NCBI GenBank assembly: GCA_011524805.1
Contig: WTJO01000179.1
Coordinates: 1-5,550 of the forward strand
Length of the DNA: 5,550 nt
Direction of reading: 5' to 3'
Source: Alphaproteobacteria bacterium
GTDB taxonomy: Bacteria; Pseudomonadota; Alphaproteobacteria; Puniceispirillales; Puniceispirillaceae
Shown here piece by piece: positions 1 to 5,550 of the stretch; position 1 is the first letter of the stretch, and the number at the start of each line of letters is the position of its first letter. The notes below the pieces were generated by a model. That model was not told the DNA's origin, did not search any database, and saw only the letters and a program-made list of their open reading frames with translations. The position numbers and the translations under genes are program-made.

Positions 1-19
1 ATCCCACAATGCCGCACAT
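1..19 (-). CDS. glmS: GlmS (glutamine--fructose-6-phosphate aminotransferase), 5' end only, truncated by window edge
   Basis: Read on the minus strand from position 19, the sequence gives M-C-G-I-V-G and then runs off the window. This is the N-terminal signature of class II (Ntn-type) glutamine amidotransferases, in which the cysteine after the initiator Met becomes the catalytic nucleophile. GlmS, PurF and AsnB share this start. GlmS is preferred because the next gene is glmU, from the same UDP-GlcNAc pathway. GlmS makes glucosamine-6-phosphate from fructose-6-phosphate and glutamine in the cytoplasm. The start is supported by an ideally spaced AGGAG just upstream. Only six codons are visible, so the family call rests on the motif, the ribosome binding site and context. 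PurF or AsnB cannot be strictly excluded. Confidence 0.8.
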
Positions 20-24
20 GGCTG

Positions 25-29
25 CTCCT
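25..29 (-). promoter_or_regulatory. Shine-Dalgarno of glmS (AGGAG)
   Basis: On the minus strand AGGAG lies 5 nt upstream of the ATG at 19-17. It is the best-formed ribosome binding site in the window and is what establishes that the six-codon fragment at the left edge is a real gene start. Confidence 0.8.
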
Positions 30-67
30 ATGATGATACTGTTTTCAGGCTATAATCTCTGTGGTGC

Positions 68-98
68 ATAATGTGCCTGTTTCACTCTATCCTGTAAA
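68..98 (-). promoter_or_regulatory. Possible glmS promoter (TTTACA, 19 bp, CATTAT)
   Basis: On the minus strand a -35-like TTTACA (98-93) and a -10-like CATTAT (73-68) are separated by 19 bp, which is longer than the preferred 17. Transcription would start near position 61 and give a leader of about 40 nt before the glmS ATG. The match is modest and a weaker alternative -10 (GATTAT, 57-52) exists, so this is a low-confidence proposal. Confidence 0.25.
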
Positions 99-199
99 GA
101 CGAGAATCTGATAGTTGATAATTGCGCAGATATATTTTCGTGATTTTAGCCACAGCACACCCAAAATAGGCATCTGACTGCAATTACAGGTCAATTTTC

Positions 200-229
200 T
201 TGTCACAGAACACAGAATTTGCCTATATA
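200..229 (+). promoter_or_regulatory. Probable glmU-hldE promoter (TTGTCA, 18 bp, TATATA)
   Basis: TTGTCA at 200-205 matches the sigma70-type -35 consensus at five of six positions. It is followed after 18 bp by TATATA at 224-229, also a five of six match (CTATAT at 223-228, with 17 bp, is an alternative register). The expected transcription start is about 235-237, on or next to the glmU ATG at 235. No better promoter was seen in the rest of the divergent region. The hexamers are seen directly; promoter activity and the start site are inferred. Confidence 0.45.
204..217 (+). repeat. Perfect tandem duplication of CACAGAA
   Basis: CACAGAA occurs twice head to tail (204-210 and 211-217). Both copies lie between, or overlap the edge of, the proposed -35 and -10 of glmU, so gain or loss of one unit would change promoter spacing by 7 bp. 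The repeat is seen directly; its effect is inferred, and two copies of a 7-mer may be chance. Confidence 0.6.
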
Positions 230-234
230 GGGTC

Positions 235-1572
235 ATGGAATTCACTGTCATTATACTTGCCGCTGGTAAAGGCACAAGAATGCGCTCCGAGCGTGCGAAA
301 CCCCTGCATGAAATTGCTGGCAAAGCGCTTATCTTATGGGTAATGGACGCAGCCACACAGGCAGGATGCACAGATATTCTGGTGGTTACCAGCCCTGAAC
401 AGGATGAGCTGCAACATGCCATATCGGACAACTCAACGCTATATATCCAGAAACAGCAGAATGGCACAGCAGATGCGGTGCGCGCCGCCCAGTCACATCT
501 TGACAGATTGCCGGCAGACCGCCCTGTCATTATCCTATATGCAGATACACCGCTTATCACGCCAGACACAATAGCGATGCTAATCTCGCAGATTACAGCA
601 GGTACAGATTTATGTGTTTCAGGTTTTGAAACAGAGCCACCTACCGGATATGGCAGGCTTAAAACAGATGCATCTGGCAGGCTGGTTGCCATAATTGAAG
701 AATCTGATGCAAATCAGGATGAAAAAACCATCACCCATGTAAATGGGGGAATCATGGCTGGCAAAGCAGGGCTGTTTCAAACCATTCTGCCAACCATCGG
801 CGCAGATAATGCCCAGCAGGAATATTACCTGACCGATATGGTCAGCCTTGCCTATCAGGCAGGCCATGAAATCAGCTACCAGCTGGTTGAGGCATCAGAG
901 CTTGCCGGCATTAATGACAGAGCCCAGCTGGCAACAGCAGAACATCATATGCAGGAACGGCTTCGCGCACAGCATCTGGCCGCAGGCGTGAGCATGATAG
1001 CGCCCCAGACAGTCACCTTTGCCTATGATACGCAAATAGGCGCCGACACGCTTATAGAGCCGAATGTATTTTTTGGCCGTGATGTGCGGATTGCCAGCAG
1101 GTGCCATATTAAGGGATTTAGCCATATTGAAGGCGCAGAGCTGGCCGAATCTGTGACAGTGGGGCCATTTGCCAGATTGCGCCCCGGTACAAGGCTGGAT
1201 GCTGACGTAAAAGTTGGCAATTTTGTTGAAATCAAGAAAAGCCACCTTGAAAAAGGCGCAAAGGCAAGCCACCTTTCCTATCTTGGTGACAGCCAGATTG
1301 GCGCAGAGGCCAATATTGGCGCTGGCACAATAACCTGTAATTATGACGGCCAGAATAAATATCAGACCATTATTGGCGCTGGCGCATTTATCGGCTCGAA
1401 CAGCTCGCTGGTGGCACCTGTCCAGATTGGCGATAACGCGCTAATTGGCGCTGGCTCTGTTATCACCAGCAATGTGGATGCTGACGCGCTTAGTCTTGCC
1501 CGCGCAGAACAGCGCACAATAACACAGGGCGCAAAACGCATGAAATCAAAGACAAAGACGGGCCAGTCATGA
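235..1572 (+). CDS. glmU: Bifunctional GlmU: GlcNAc-1-P uridylyltransferase / GlcN-1-P N-acetyltransferase
   Basis: This cytoplasmic enzyme acetylates glucosamine-1-phosphate and then transfers UMP to give UDP-GlcNAc, the precursor of peptidoglycan and lipid A. It has 445 residues, slightly shorter than E. coli GlmU (about 456). The N-terminal pyrophosphorylase domain has LAAGKGTRM (8-16), YADTPL (102-107; Asp104 is the expected Mg ligand), GYGRL (138-142), NGGIMA (170-175) and Asn227, the second expected Mg ligand. The C-terminal left-handed beta-helix has hexapeptide repeats, RLRPG (314-318), VGNFVEIKK (327-335), SHLSYLGD with candidate catalytic His346, and NIGAGTITCNYDG (360-372). The uridylyl-site loop reads QQNGTADA where E. 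coli has EQLGTGHA. ATG235 is the first usable start after a TGA at 175-177 and fits the family N-terminus, but the only purine run, AGGG, is 2 nt from it. The stop overlaps hldE in ATGA. Confidence 0.97.
   Translation: MEFTVIILAAGKGTRMRSERAKPLHEIAGKALILWVMDAATQAGCTDILVVTSPEQDELQHAISDNSTLYIQKQQNGTADAVRAAQSHLDRLPADRPVIILYADTPLITPDTIAMLISQITAGTDLCVSGFETEPPTGYGRLKTDASGRLVAIIEESDANQDEKTITHVNGGIMAGKAGLFQTILPTIGADNAQQEYYLTDMVSLAYQAGHEISYQLVEASELAGINDRAQLATAEHHMQERLRAQHLAAGVSMIAPQTVTFAYDTQIGADTLIEPNVFFGRDVRIASRCHIKGFSHIEGAELAESVTVGPFARLRPGTRLDADVKVGNFVEIKKSHLEKGAKASHLSYLGDSQIGAEANIGAGTITCNYDGQNKYQTIIGAGAFIGSNSSLVAPVQIGDNALIGAGSVITSNVDADALSLARAEQRTITQGAKRMKSKTKTGQS
1315..1455 (+). repeat. Three identical 12-bp units encoding Ile-Gly-Ala-Gly in the GlmU beta-helix
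   Basis: ATTGGCGCTGGC occurs at 1315-1326, 1372-1383 and 1444-1455, all in frame, encoding IGAG at residues 361-364, 380-383 and 404-407. These are turns of the left-handed beta-helix. Hexapeptide-repeat proteins are expected to repeat at the amino-acid level; here even the codons are identical. This most likely reflects the protein fold plus codon preference and is not a mobile or regulatory repeat. Confidence 0.75.
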
Positions 1573-3029
1573 CCAGCTCTTCACTGCCAGATTCAGATAT
1601 TCTGACCAGCGCGATAGAAAAAATCCAGTCAACTGGTATTCTGGTTATTGGTGATGTGATGCTTGACAGATATGTCACTGGTGACGTTACCCGCATCTCC
1701 CCCGAAGCGCCTATCCCTGTATTGCGGCAACGCAAAGATAGCTGTGTGCCGGGCGGGGCGGCCAATGTTGCCCGTAACCTTGCGCATCTGGGATGTGCGG
1801 TTAATCTGATAGGGGCTGTCGGCGAGGACGAGCAGGCAGAGTTGCTGATAGATGCGCTGTCTTTTCTGCCGCAATTCACCTTTCACCCGATTATATCCGA
1901 AGCAAAGCCTACCACCACAAAAACCAGATTTATGGCTTCAAACCAGCAGTTGCTGCGTCTGGATACTGAAGATACGAGCGCTATCACAGCAAAGCAGGCA
2001 GAGCATATCACCGCCTTGGCCAGCCAGATGATTGACAGCACAAAGATAATCATTCTATCAGATTATGCCAAAGGATGCCTGACAACTGGGCTGATCAAAG
2101 ACATTATCAGCCTTGCAGACAGGCATAACGTGCCGGTGATTATTGACCCGAAATCAGCTGATCTGTCTATCTATGCCGGAGCAGACATGCTCACGCCAAA
2201 TCTGAAAGAGATCCAGATTGCCGCGGGTGAGGCTATCACCTCTATTGCAGAGATTGAGCAGTTTGCCCGAAATATTCTCACAGCCCATAACATCGGTGCA
2301 ATGCTGGTAACACTTGGTGCGCGCGGCATGGTTCTGGTCACTGGCAAAACCAGCCACCAGATTTCAGCCCATGCCAGCGATGTATTTGATGTTTCAGGGG
2401 CAGGCGATACGGTTATTGCCTATATGGCGGCGATGCTTGCCACAGCCCATGATAATCTTGATGCCGCAAAGGTAGGCAATCTGGCCGCCTCTCTTGTTGT
2501 CTCAAAGCTGGGAACAGCCAGCCTGTGTCCGGGCGAGTTGCTGGCCACACATACGCATGGCTATAACGTGCCATCAGCAGATGCGGTGCAGTCGCAAATA
2601 TCAGACTGGCAGAAACAGGGATTGACGATAGGCTTTACCAATGGCTGTTTTGATCTGATACATCCGGGACATATAGAACTGCTTCAACAGGCCGCCGCAT
2701 CCTGTGACAGGCTGGTGGTCGGGCTAAATTCAGATGCAAGCGTGAAACAGCTAAAAGGTGCGCATCGTCCTGTCCAGCCACAATCGGTACGGCAGGCCAT
2801 TCTTGCCAGCCTTACATCTGTTGACGCTGTAATTACCTTTGATGAAGATACGCCATTGAAGCTGATAAAACAGCTCAAGCCTGATTTGCTTGTCAAGGGT
2901 GGCGATTATCAGGCTGAGGATGTTGTCGGGTTTGACGAAGTCACGTCATCAGGTGGCAGCGTAACAATAATTCCGATGCTTGACCGCTATTCGACAACAT
3001 CCTTTTTAGCTTCTCATCAGCTAGGCTGA
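1569..3029 (+). CDS. hldE: Bifunctional HldE: heptose-7-phosphate kinase / heptose-1-phosphate adenylyltransferase
   Basis: HldE phosphorylates D-glycero-beta-D-manno-heptose-7-phosphate at C1 and, after dephosphorylation by GmhB, couples the heptose-1-phosphate to AMP. The product is the ADP-heptose precursor of the LPS inner core. Its 486 residues compare with about 477 in E. coli, and both domains are intact. The ribokinase-like domain (about 1-330) shows PGGAANVARNL (61-71) and the anion-hole motif DVSGAGDT (274-281) with probable catalytic base Asp280. The nucleotidyltransferase domain (about 350-486) begins with TNGCFDLIHPGH (357-368), containing the HxGH signature, followed by RPVQP (400-404), LLVKGGDY (440-447) and STTSF near the end. 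It starts inside the glmU stop (ATGA, 1569-1572) without a clear ribosome binding site, so translational coupling to glmU is likely. Its last 13 bp overlap the convergent gene. Confidence 0.97.
   Translation: MTSSSLPDSDILTSAIEKIQSTGILVIGDVMLDRYVTGDVTRISPEAPIPVLRQRKDSCVPGGAANVARNLAHLGCAVNLIGAVGEDEQAELLIDALSFLPQFTFHPIISEAKPTTTKTRFMASNQQLLRLDTEDTSAITAKQAEHITALASQMIDSTKIIILSDYAKGCLTTGLIKDIISLADRHNVPVIIDPKSADLSIYAGADMLTPNLKEIQIAAGEAITSIAEIEQFARNILTAHNIGAMLVTLGARGMVLVTGKTSHQISAHASDVFDVSGAGDTVIAYMAAMLATAHDNLDAAKVGNLAASLVVSKLGTASLCPGELLATHTHGYNVPSADAVQSQISDWQKQGLTIGFTNGCFDLIHPGHIELLQQAAASCDRLVVGLNSDASVKQLKGAHRPVQPQSVRQAILASLTSVDAVITFDEDTPLKLIKQLKPDLLVKGGDYQAEDVVGFDEVTSSGGSVTIIPMLDRYSTTSFLASHQLG
3017..3029. 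repeat. Palindromic tail-to-tail overlap of hldE and the sbmA-like gene
   Basis: The overlap TCAGC-TAG-GCTGA is an inverted repeat with 5-bp arms (3017-3021 and 3025-3029). The TGA stop of hldE (3027-3029) lies in one arm and the TGA stop of the opposing gene (3019-3017 on the minus strand) in the other. No T-run follows the hairpin in either direction, so it does not look like a standard intrinsic terminator. Both transcripts would have to run into the opposite gene or stop by another mechanism. Confidence 0.7.
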
Positions 3030-4021
3030 GGTTCTGCGCCGTCTGACTCTCTGCTCAGATTAATCTGCCGTTCAAATTCACGCAGACGTTTCCACACAGA
3101 GATAAGCTCAATAATTGTACCCCAGCTTTTCACAAGGAACTGAAGCGAGCCTTCAACCCGTCCAAATGCCCTGATAATCTGCTGTACCACGCCAAGCGTT
3201 ACCGTACCGGCAACAATGGTCGGCGCTAGCGCGATATAGGGCACAATCACCATCCCCTGAAAATACGACCATTTGCAGATATTGAAATATAGATAGTGAA
3301 AATAGCTTTTATAGTGAATGGTGCGCACATTACTGAACAGGCTTGCAATTGTTGGCGGCTTCATAAAGGCGGTATTATCTTCACCTAGCACCAGCTCTTT
3401 ACGATAGGCAGCCTCTTCTTTTTGCAGGTCATATTCAATCCCGGGCAGTTTTACGCCTACTGCGGCCAGCAATGCTGTTCCGCCCAGTGCAGATAAAATC
3501 GCTACCCAGATAAGCGCATGGTCAACAGGCCCTATCCATGGCAATTCTGTTACCTGTTTTGACAGGCCGTATAAAATAGGCAAAAAGGCAACCAGGGTCA
3601 TGATGCTGTCCAGCAGACCAACACCCAATGTTTCCATGATACGGCTGAATTTAATCGTATCTTCCTGAACACGCTGGGCGGCGCCTTCAATGTTGCGGGC
3701 ATGCCGCCACATGGAGTGGTAATATTCAACCATGCTGGTACGCCAGCGAAACAGCCAATGGCTTACAAAAAAGCTGGTGATGACCGCGATAACGATCCAC
3801 AGGCTGGCAACCTTTAGAAAGGTGAATAGATAGCCAACAAACTCGTCAAGTGACACTGAATTTGGTTCGGCCAGTGCTTTTTGCAAGGTATCATAAAATT
3901 CGCCAAACCATTCATTGATTTTGACGTCTAGCTGTACCTGATACCATGTCGAGAACAGGATAAACGCGCCACCTAACAGGCTCCACAACATCCATTTACG
4001 TGTCGTAAAAAAGTAGAACAT
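3017..4021 (-). CDS. SbmA/BacA-family inner-membrane transporter, N-terminally short form
   Basis: This 334-residue membrane protein matches the SbmA/BacA family, proton-driven importers of antimicrobial and other peptides; BacA in rhizobia also affects the envelope. Family hallmarks are FFVSHWLFRWRT (84-95), IEGAAQRVQEDT (111-122), VGVKLPGIE (188-196), EEAAYRKELVLGED (202-215), YFHYLYFNI (240-248) and a C-terminal SW-TIIELISVWKRLREFE stretch. Hydrophobic segments lie near 12-27, 62-88, 136-152, 168-190 and 252-285. Compared with E. coli SbmA (about 406 residues) it lacks roughly the first 75-80 residues, including the first membrane helix. This is not a mis-chosen start: an in-frame TAA at 4030-4028 closes the frame, and the full leader would not fit before rodA. 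AAGGG lies 9 nt before the ATG. It follows rodA by 63 bp and is probably co-transcribed. Transport of a particular substrate is not shown, so I give no symbol. Confidence 0.88.
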   Translation of the reverse strand: MFYFFTTRKWMLWSLLGGAFILFSTWYQVQLDVKINEWFGEFYDTLQKALAEPNSVSLDEFVGYLFTFLKVASLWIVIAVITSFFVSHWLFRWRTSMVEYYHSMWRHARNIEGAAQRVQEDTIKFSRIMETLGVGLLDSIMTLVAFLPILYGLSKQVTELPWIGPVDHALIWVAILSALGGTALLAAVGVKLPGIEYDLQKEEAAYRKELVLGEDNTAFMKPPTIASLFSNVRTIHYKSYFHYLYFNICKWSYFQGMVIVPYIALAPTIVAGTVTLGVVQQIIRAFGRVEGSLQFLVKSWGTIIELISVWKRLREFERQINLSRESDGAEPQPS

Positions 4022-4084
4022 TCCAATTTACCCTTTCTGGCTTACCTTACTATCACCTATCTACTGATGTGTATCAGACACAAT
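4022..4084 (-). other. Spacer between rodA and the sbmA-like gene
   Basis: This 63-bp gap holds the AAGGG ribosome binding site of the downstream gene. It also has two overlapping, mutually exclusive short inverted repeats: CTGAT/ATCAG (4064-4068 and 4073-4077) and TGTGT/ACACA (4068-4072 and 4078-4082). Neither is followed by a T-run on the minus strand, so no terminator is called and read-through from rodA is likely. Confidence 0.5.
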
Positions 4085-5191
4085 CTATTTCAACAGGTCA
4101 TTATCAGAGACACGGCTATTTACCGCCGCGTTGATCACCATGCCCAGACCAATAAAGACTGTCAACATAGCTGTTCCGCCATATGAGATTAGCGGCAAAG
4201 GTGCCCCCACCACAGGCAAAAGCCCTGTAACCATAGCAACATTCACAAAAATATATAAAAACAGCATGATCGATACACCAATCGCAGATAGTCTGCAAAA
4301 TCTGCTATTACACTTCACCGCAATAAACAATATCGACATTAAAATGATGAAATAGGCCAGCAATATGGCAAGATTGCCAATAAAGCCAAATTCTTCGCCT
4401 ATCATGGTAAATACAAAATCTGTCTGTTTTTCCGGCAGATAATTTAACTGGCTTTGCGAGCCTTGCAAAAACCCTTTGCCAAATAGCCCGCCAGAGCCAA
4501 GCGCAATTTTAGATTGCGCAATCTGATAGCCAGCGCCTAGCGTGTCGCTCTGAGGCTGTAGAAAGGTAAAAATACGTTCTTTCTGATAATCATATAGCTG
4601 AGACCATAAAACAGGTATCATCAATACGGCCAGCCCTGCCAGAAGCACCATAAAGCGCTTTGGAATACCCGCAACAAAAATCACTGCCACACTGCCTACA
4701 AGCAACATTGCCGACGTGCCAAGATCAGGCTGGATAATCACCAGACCAAACGGCACCGCAATCAGGGCTAGCGGCAAAATATGCGTGAAGGCAGATTGCA
4801 TATTTTCAGGACTTTGCGCGGTATAATATCTGGCAAGCGCCAGAATCACAGCTATCTTTGCCGGTTCAGAAGGCTGAAAGTTGAACGGCCCTATCGCAAT
4901 CCATCTTGTCGCTCCTGTCCCGATGCCAATAAATGGCAATGCAACCAGCAACAGGATTGCGCCGAACAGGATGACATATGACCAGCTATATATCCACCGC
5001 ACAGGGATAACAGCGATAAAAACCAGCAATAATGTGCCAATACCTGCGCGGAATAGCTGACGCTCAGCCCATGGAGACCAACTCCCTTCAGATGCGGAAA
5101 ATAGCGCAAGCGCCCCTACCATCACCAGAAACCCTGTTGAAAATACCAGTATCCATGGAACTCTGAACAGCCACGCAAGCACAAAATTCAT
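4085..5191 (-). CDS. rodA: RodA, SEDS-family peptidoglycan glycosyltransferase
   Basis: RodA polymerises lipid II into glycan strands during cell elongation, in complex with the transpeptidase PBP2 and the MreB machinery at the inner membrane. The 368-residue length matches E. coli RodA (370), and the protein is strongly hydrophobic throughout, consistent with about ten membrane helices. SEDS motifs are present in order: RWIAIGPFNFQPSEPAKIA (96-114), IIQPDLGTS (152-160), SKIALGSGGLFGKG (227-240), YLPEKQTDFVF (251-261), EEFGFIG (266-272) and LPLISYGGT (332-340). Asp258 in the QTDF motif corresponds to the essential Asp262 of E. coli RodA. The start is fixed by an ATGA overlap with the end of mrdA (5191-5188), which implies translational coupling and balanced production of the two partners. 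The gene is intact, ending in TAG at 4087-4085. Confidence 0.97.
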   Translation of the reverse strand: MNFVLAWLFRVPWILVFSTGFLVMVGALALFSASEGSWSPWAERQLFRAGIGTLLLVFIAVIPVRWIYSWSYVILFGAILLLVALPFIGIGTGATRWIAIGPFNFQPSEPAKIAVILALARYYTAQSPENMQSAFTHILPLALIAVPFGLVIIQPDLGTSAMLLVGSVAVIFVAGIPKRFMVLLAGLAVLMIPVLWSQLYDYQKERIFTFLQPQSDTLGAGYQIAQSKIALGSGGLFGKGFLQGSQSQLNYLPEKQTDFVFTMIGEEFGFIGNLAILLAYFIILMSILFIAVKCNSRFCRLSAIGVSIMLFLYIFVNVAMVTGLLPVVGAPLPLISYGGTAMLTVFIGLGMVINAAVNSRVSDNDLLK

Positions 5192-5550
5192 ATCTTCTGC
5201 CTTTGCTCGGAGGTGAAAATATACTCAAAAATATCCTGTGCAATAGGCGCTGCCATTGATGAGCCACTACCACCATGTTCGACAATCACGCTAATAGCAT
5301 AGCGCGGTTTTTTGACCGGCGCATAAGCAACAAACAGCGCATGGTCACGTTCTTTCCACGGCCTATCAATATTATCTGTTATGCCCTGCTCACGCTGTTC
5401 CTTTGAGATGCGCTTGACCTGAACCGTGCCTGTCTTGCCGGCAATACCGCCAAATTTGGCAAGGTCATATTTGTGGGCTGTGCCAAAAGAGCCATTCATG
5501 ACCTCACGCATGCCCTGTTTCATCATGCCCAGAATGTCATCACCTATTTC
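5188..5550 (-). CDS. mrdA: Penicillin-binding protein 2 (MrdA), C-terminal 120 residues, cut by window edge
   Basis: This is the C-terminal end of a class B penicillin-binding protein, the transpeptidase that cross-links new peptidoglycan in the elongation complex. The frame is open to the right edge; the residues upstream of the first visible Met read EIGDDILG, so the gene clearly continues beyond 5550. The third active-site motif of the penicillin-binding fold is present as AGKTGTVQV, with K-T-G encoded at 5436-5428. It is followed by DHALFVAYAP, ISVIVEHGGSGS and AAPIAQDIFEYIF, the usual end of alphaproteobacterial PBP2. The catalytic SxxK and SxN motifs should lie outside the window. Direct ATGA coupling to rodA favours PBP2 over the division enzyme FtsI. 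The stop is the TGA at 5190-5188. Confidence 0.95.
   Translation of the reverse strand, partial: EIGDDILGMMKQGMREVMNGSFGTAHKYDLAKFGGIAGKTGTVQVKRISKEQREQGITDNIDRPWKERDHALFVAYAPVKKPRYAISVIVEHGGSGSSMAAPIAQDIFEYIFTSEQRQKI

Larger units (their letters stand above)
20..234. other. Divergent intergenic region between glmS and glmU
   Basis: This 215-bp spacer between two divergently transcribed amino-sugar genes must carry the promoters for both. It contains the glmS ribosome binding site, a possible glmS promoter, an imperfect dyad at 63-77, and a possible glmU promoter containing a tandem 7-bp repeat. At 175-192 there is a weak, bulged inverted repeat (TGACTG/CAGGTCA) followed by ATTTTC, too imperfect to call a terminator. 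I see no convincing small gene or structured RNA here. Confidence 0.7.

Noticed and set aside
51..56. A perfect TATAAT on the plus strand
   Set aside because: No -35-like hexamer lies 16-18 bp upstream, no extended TG motif precedes it, and it would give glmU a leader of about 170 nt. The TTGTCA/TATATA pair nearer the gene is better.
20..110. A glmS ribozyme or riboswitch ahead of glmS
   Set aside because: The leader before glmS is short and shows no visible ribozyme core. That element is typical of Gram-positive bacteria and is not expected here.
175..198. Possible intrinsic terminator (TGACTG ... CAGGTCA then ATTTTC)
   Set aside because: The stem is short and bulged, the T-run is only four bases, and no plus-strand gene ends just upstream.
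87..692. A 201-codon open frame on the minus strand spanning the divergent region and the start of glmU
   Set aside because: Most of it is antisense to the intact, motif-complete glmU. Its Ser/Ala/Cys-rich translation has no recognisable domain and it has no supporting gene context.
895..1272. Open frames on the minus strand opposite the GlmU acetyltransferase domain
   Set aside because: They are antisense shadows of the beta-helix repeats; their translations are Cys/His-rich with no domain.
3017..4084. A frameshifted full-length sbmA whose N-terminus lies in another frame
   Set aside because: Only 63 bp separate the ATG from the end of rodA, far less than the roughly 230 bp needed for the missing segment, and the spacer does not encode the family's N-terminus.
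4131..4355. A 74-codon open frame on the plus strand opposite rodA
   Set aside because: It is antisense to conserved RodA motifs and its translation has no recognisable domain.

Overview
The window is a compact bacterial chromosomal segment, almost entirely coding and devoted to cell-envelope synthesis. The protein sequences suggest a Gram-negative alphaproteobacterium: HldE implies LPS heptose, and GlmU, RodA, PBP2 and an SbmA/BacA-family protein are all present. A free-living marine lineage of moderate GC is a guess from the compact layout and cannot be settled from this sequence.

Left edge: positions 1-19 on the minus strand are the first codons of a class II glutamine amidotransferase (M-C-G-I-V-G), preceded by a strong AGGAG ribosome binding site. 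Next to glmU this is almost certainly glmS. A divergent intergenic region (20-234) separates it from glmU. This region holds a likely glmU promoter placed so close to the ATG that the glmU mRNA may be leaderless, a perfect 7-bp tandem repeat inside that promoter, and an imperfect dyad in front of glmS.

Plus strand: glmU (235-1572) and hldE (1569-3029) form an operon joined by a 4-bp ATGA overlap. GlmS and GlmU catalyse the first and last two steps of UDP-GlcNAc synthesis, which feeds peptidoglycan and lipid A. HldE makes the activated heptose precursor of the LPS core.

Minus strand, read right to left: the 3' end of mrdA (PBP2, from beyond 5550 down to 5188) overlaps rodA (5191-4085) by ATGA. 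After 63 bp comes a short SbmA/BacA-family membrane protein (4021-3017). The last 13 bp of this gene overlap the end of hldE tail to tail. RodA and PBP2 are the glycosyltransferase/transpeptidase pair of the rod-shape elongation machinery.

I see no RNA gene, insertion sequence, CRISPR array or phage sequence, and no clearly novel system. The points most worth a second look are the apparently leaderless glmU, the N-terminally short SbmA-like protein placed behind rodA, and the palindromic overlap of the two convergent genes.
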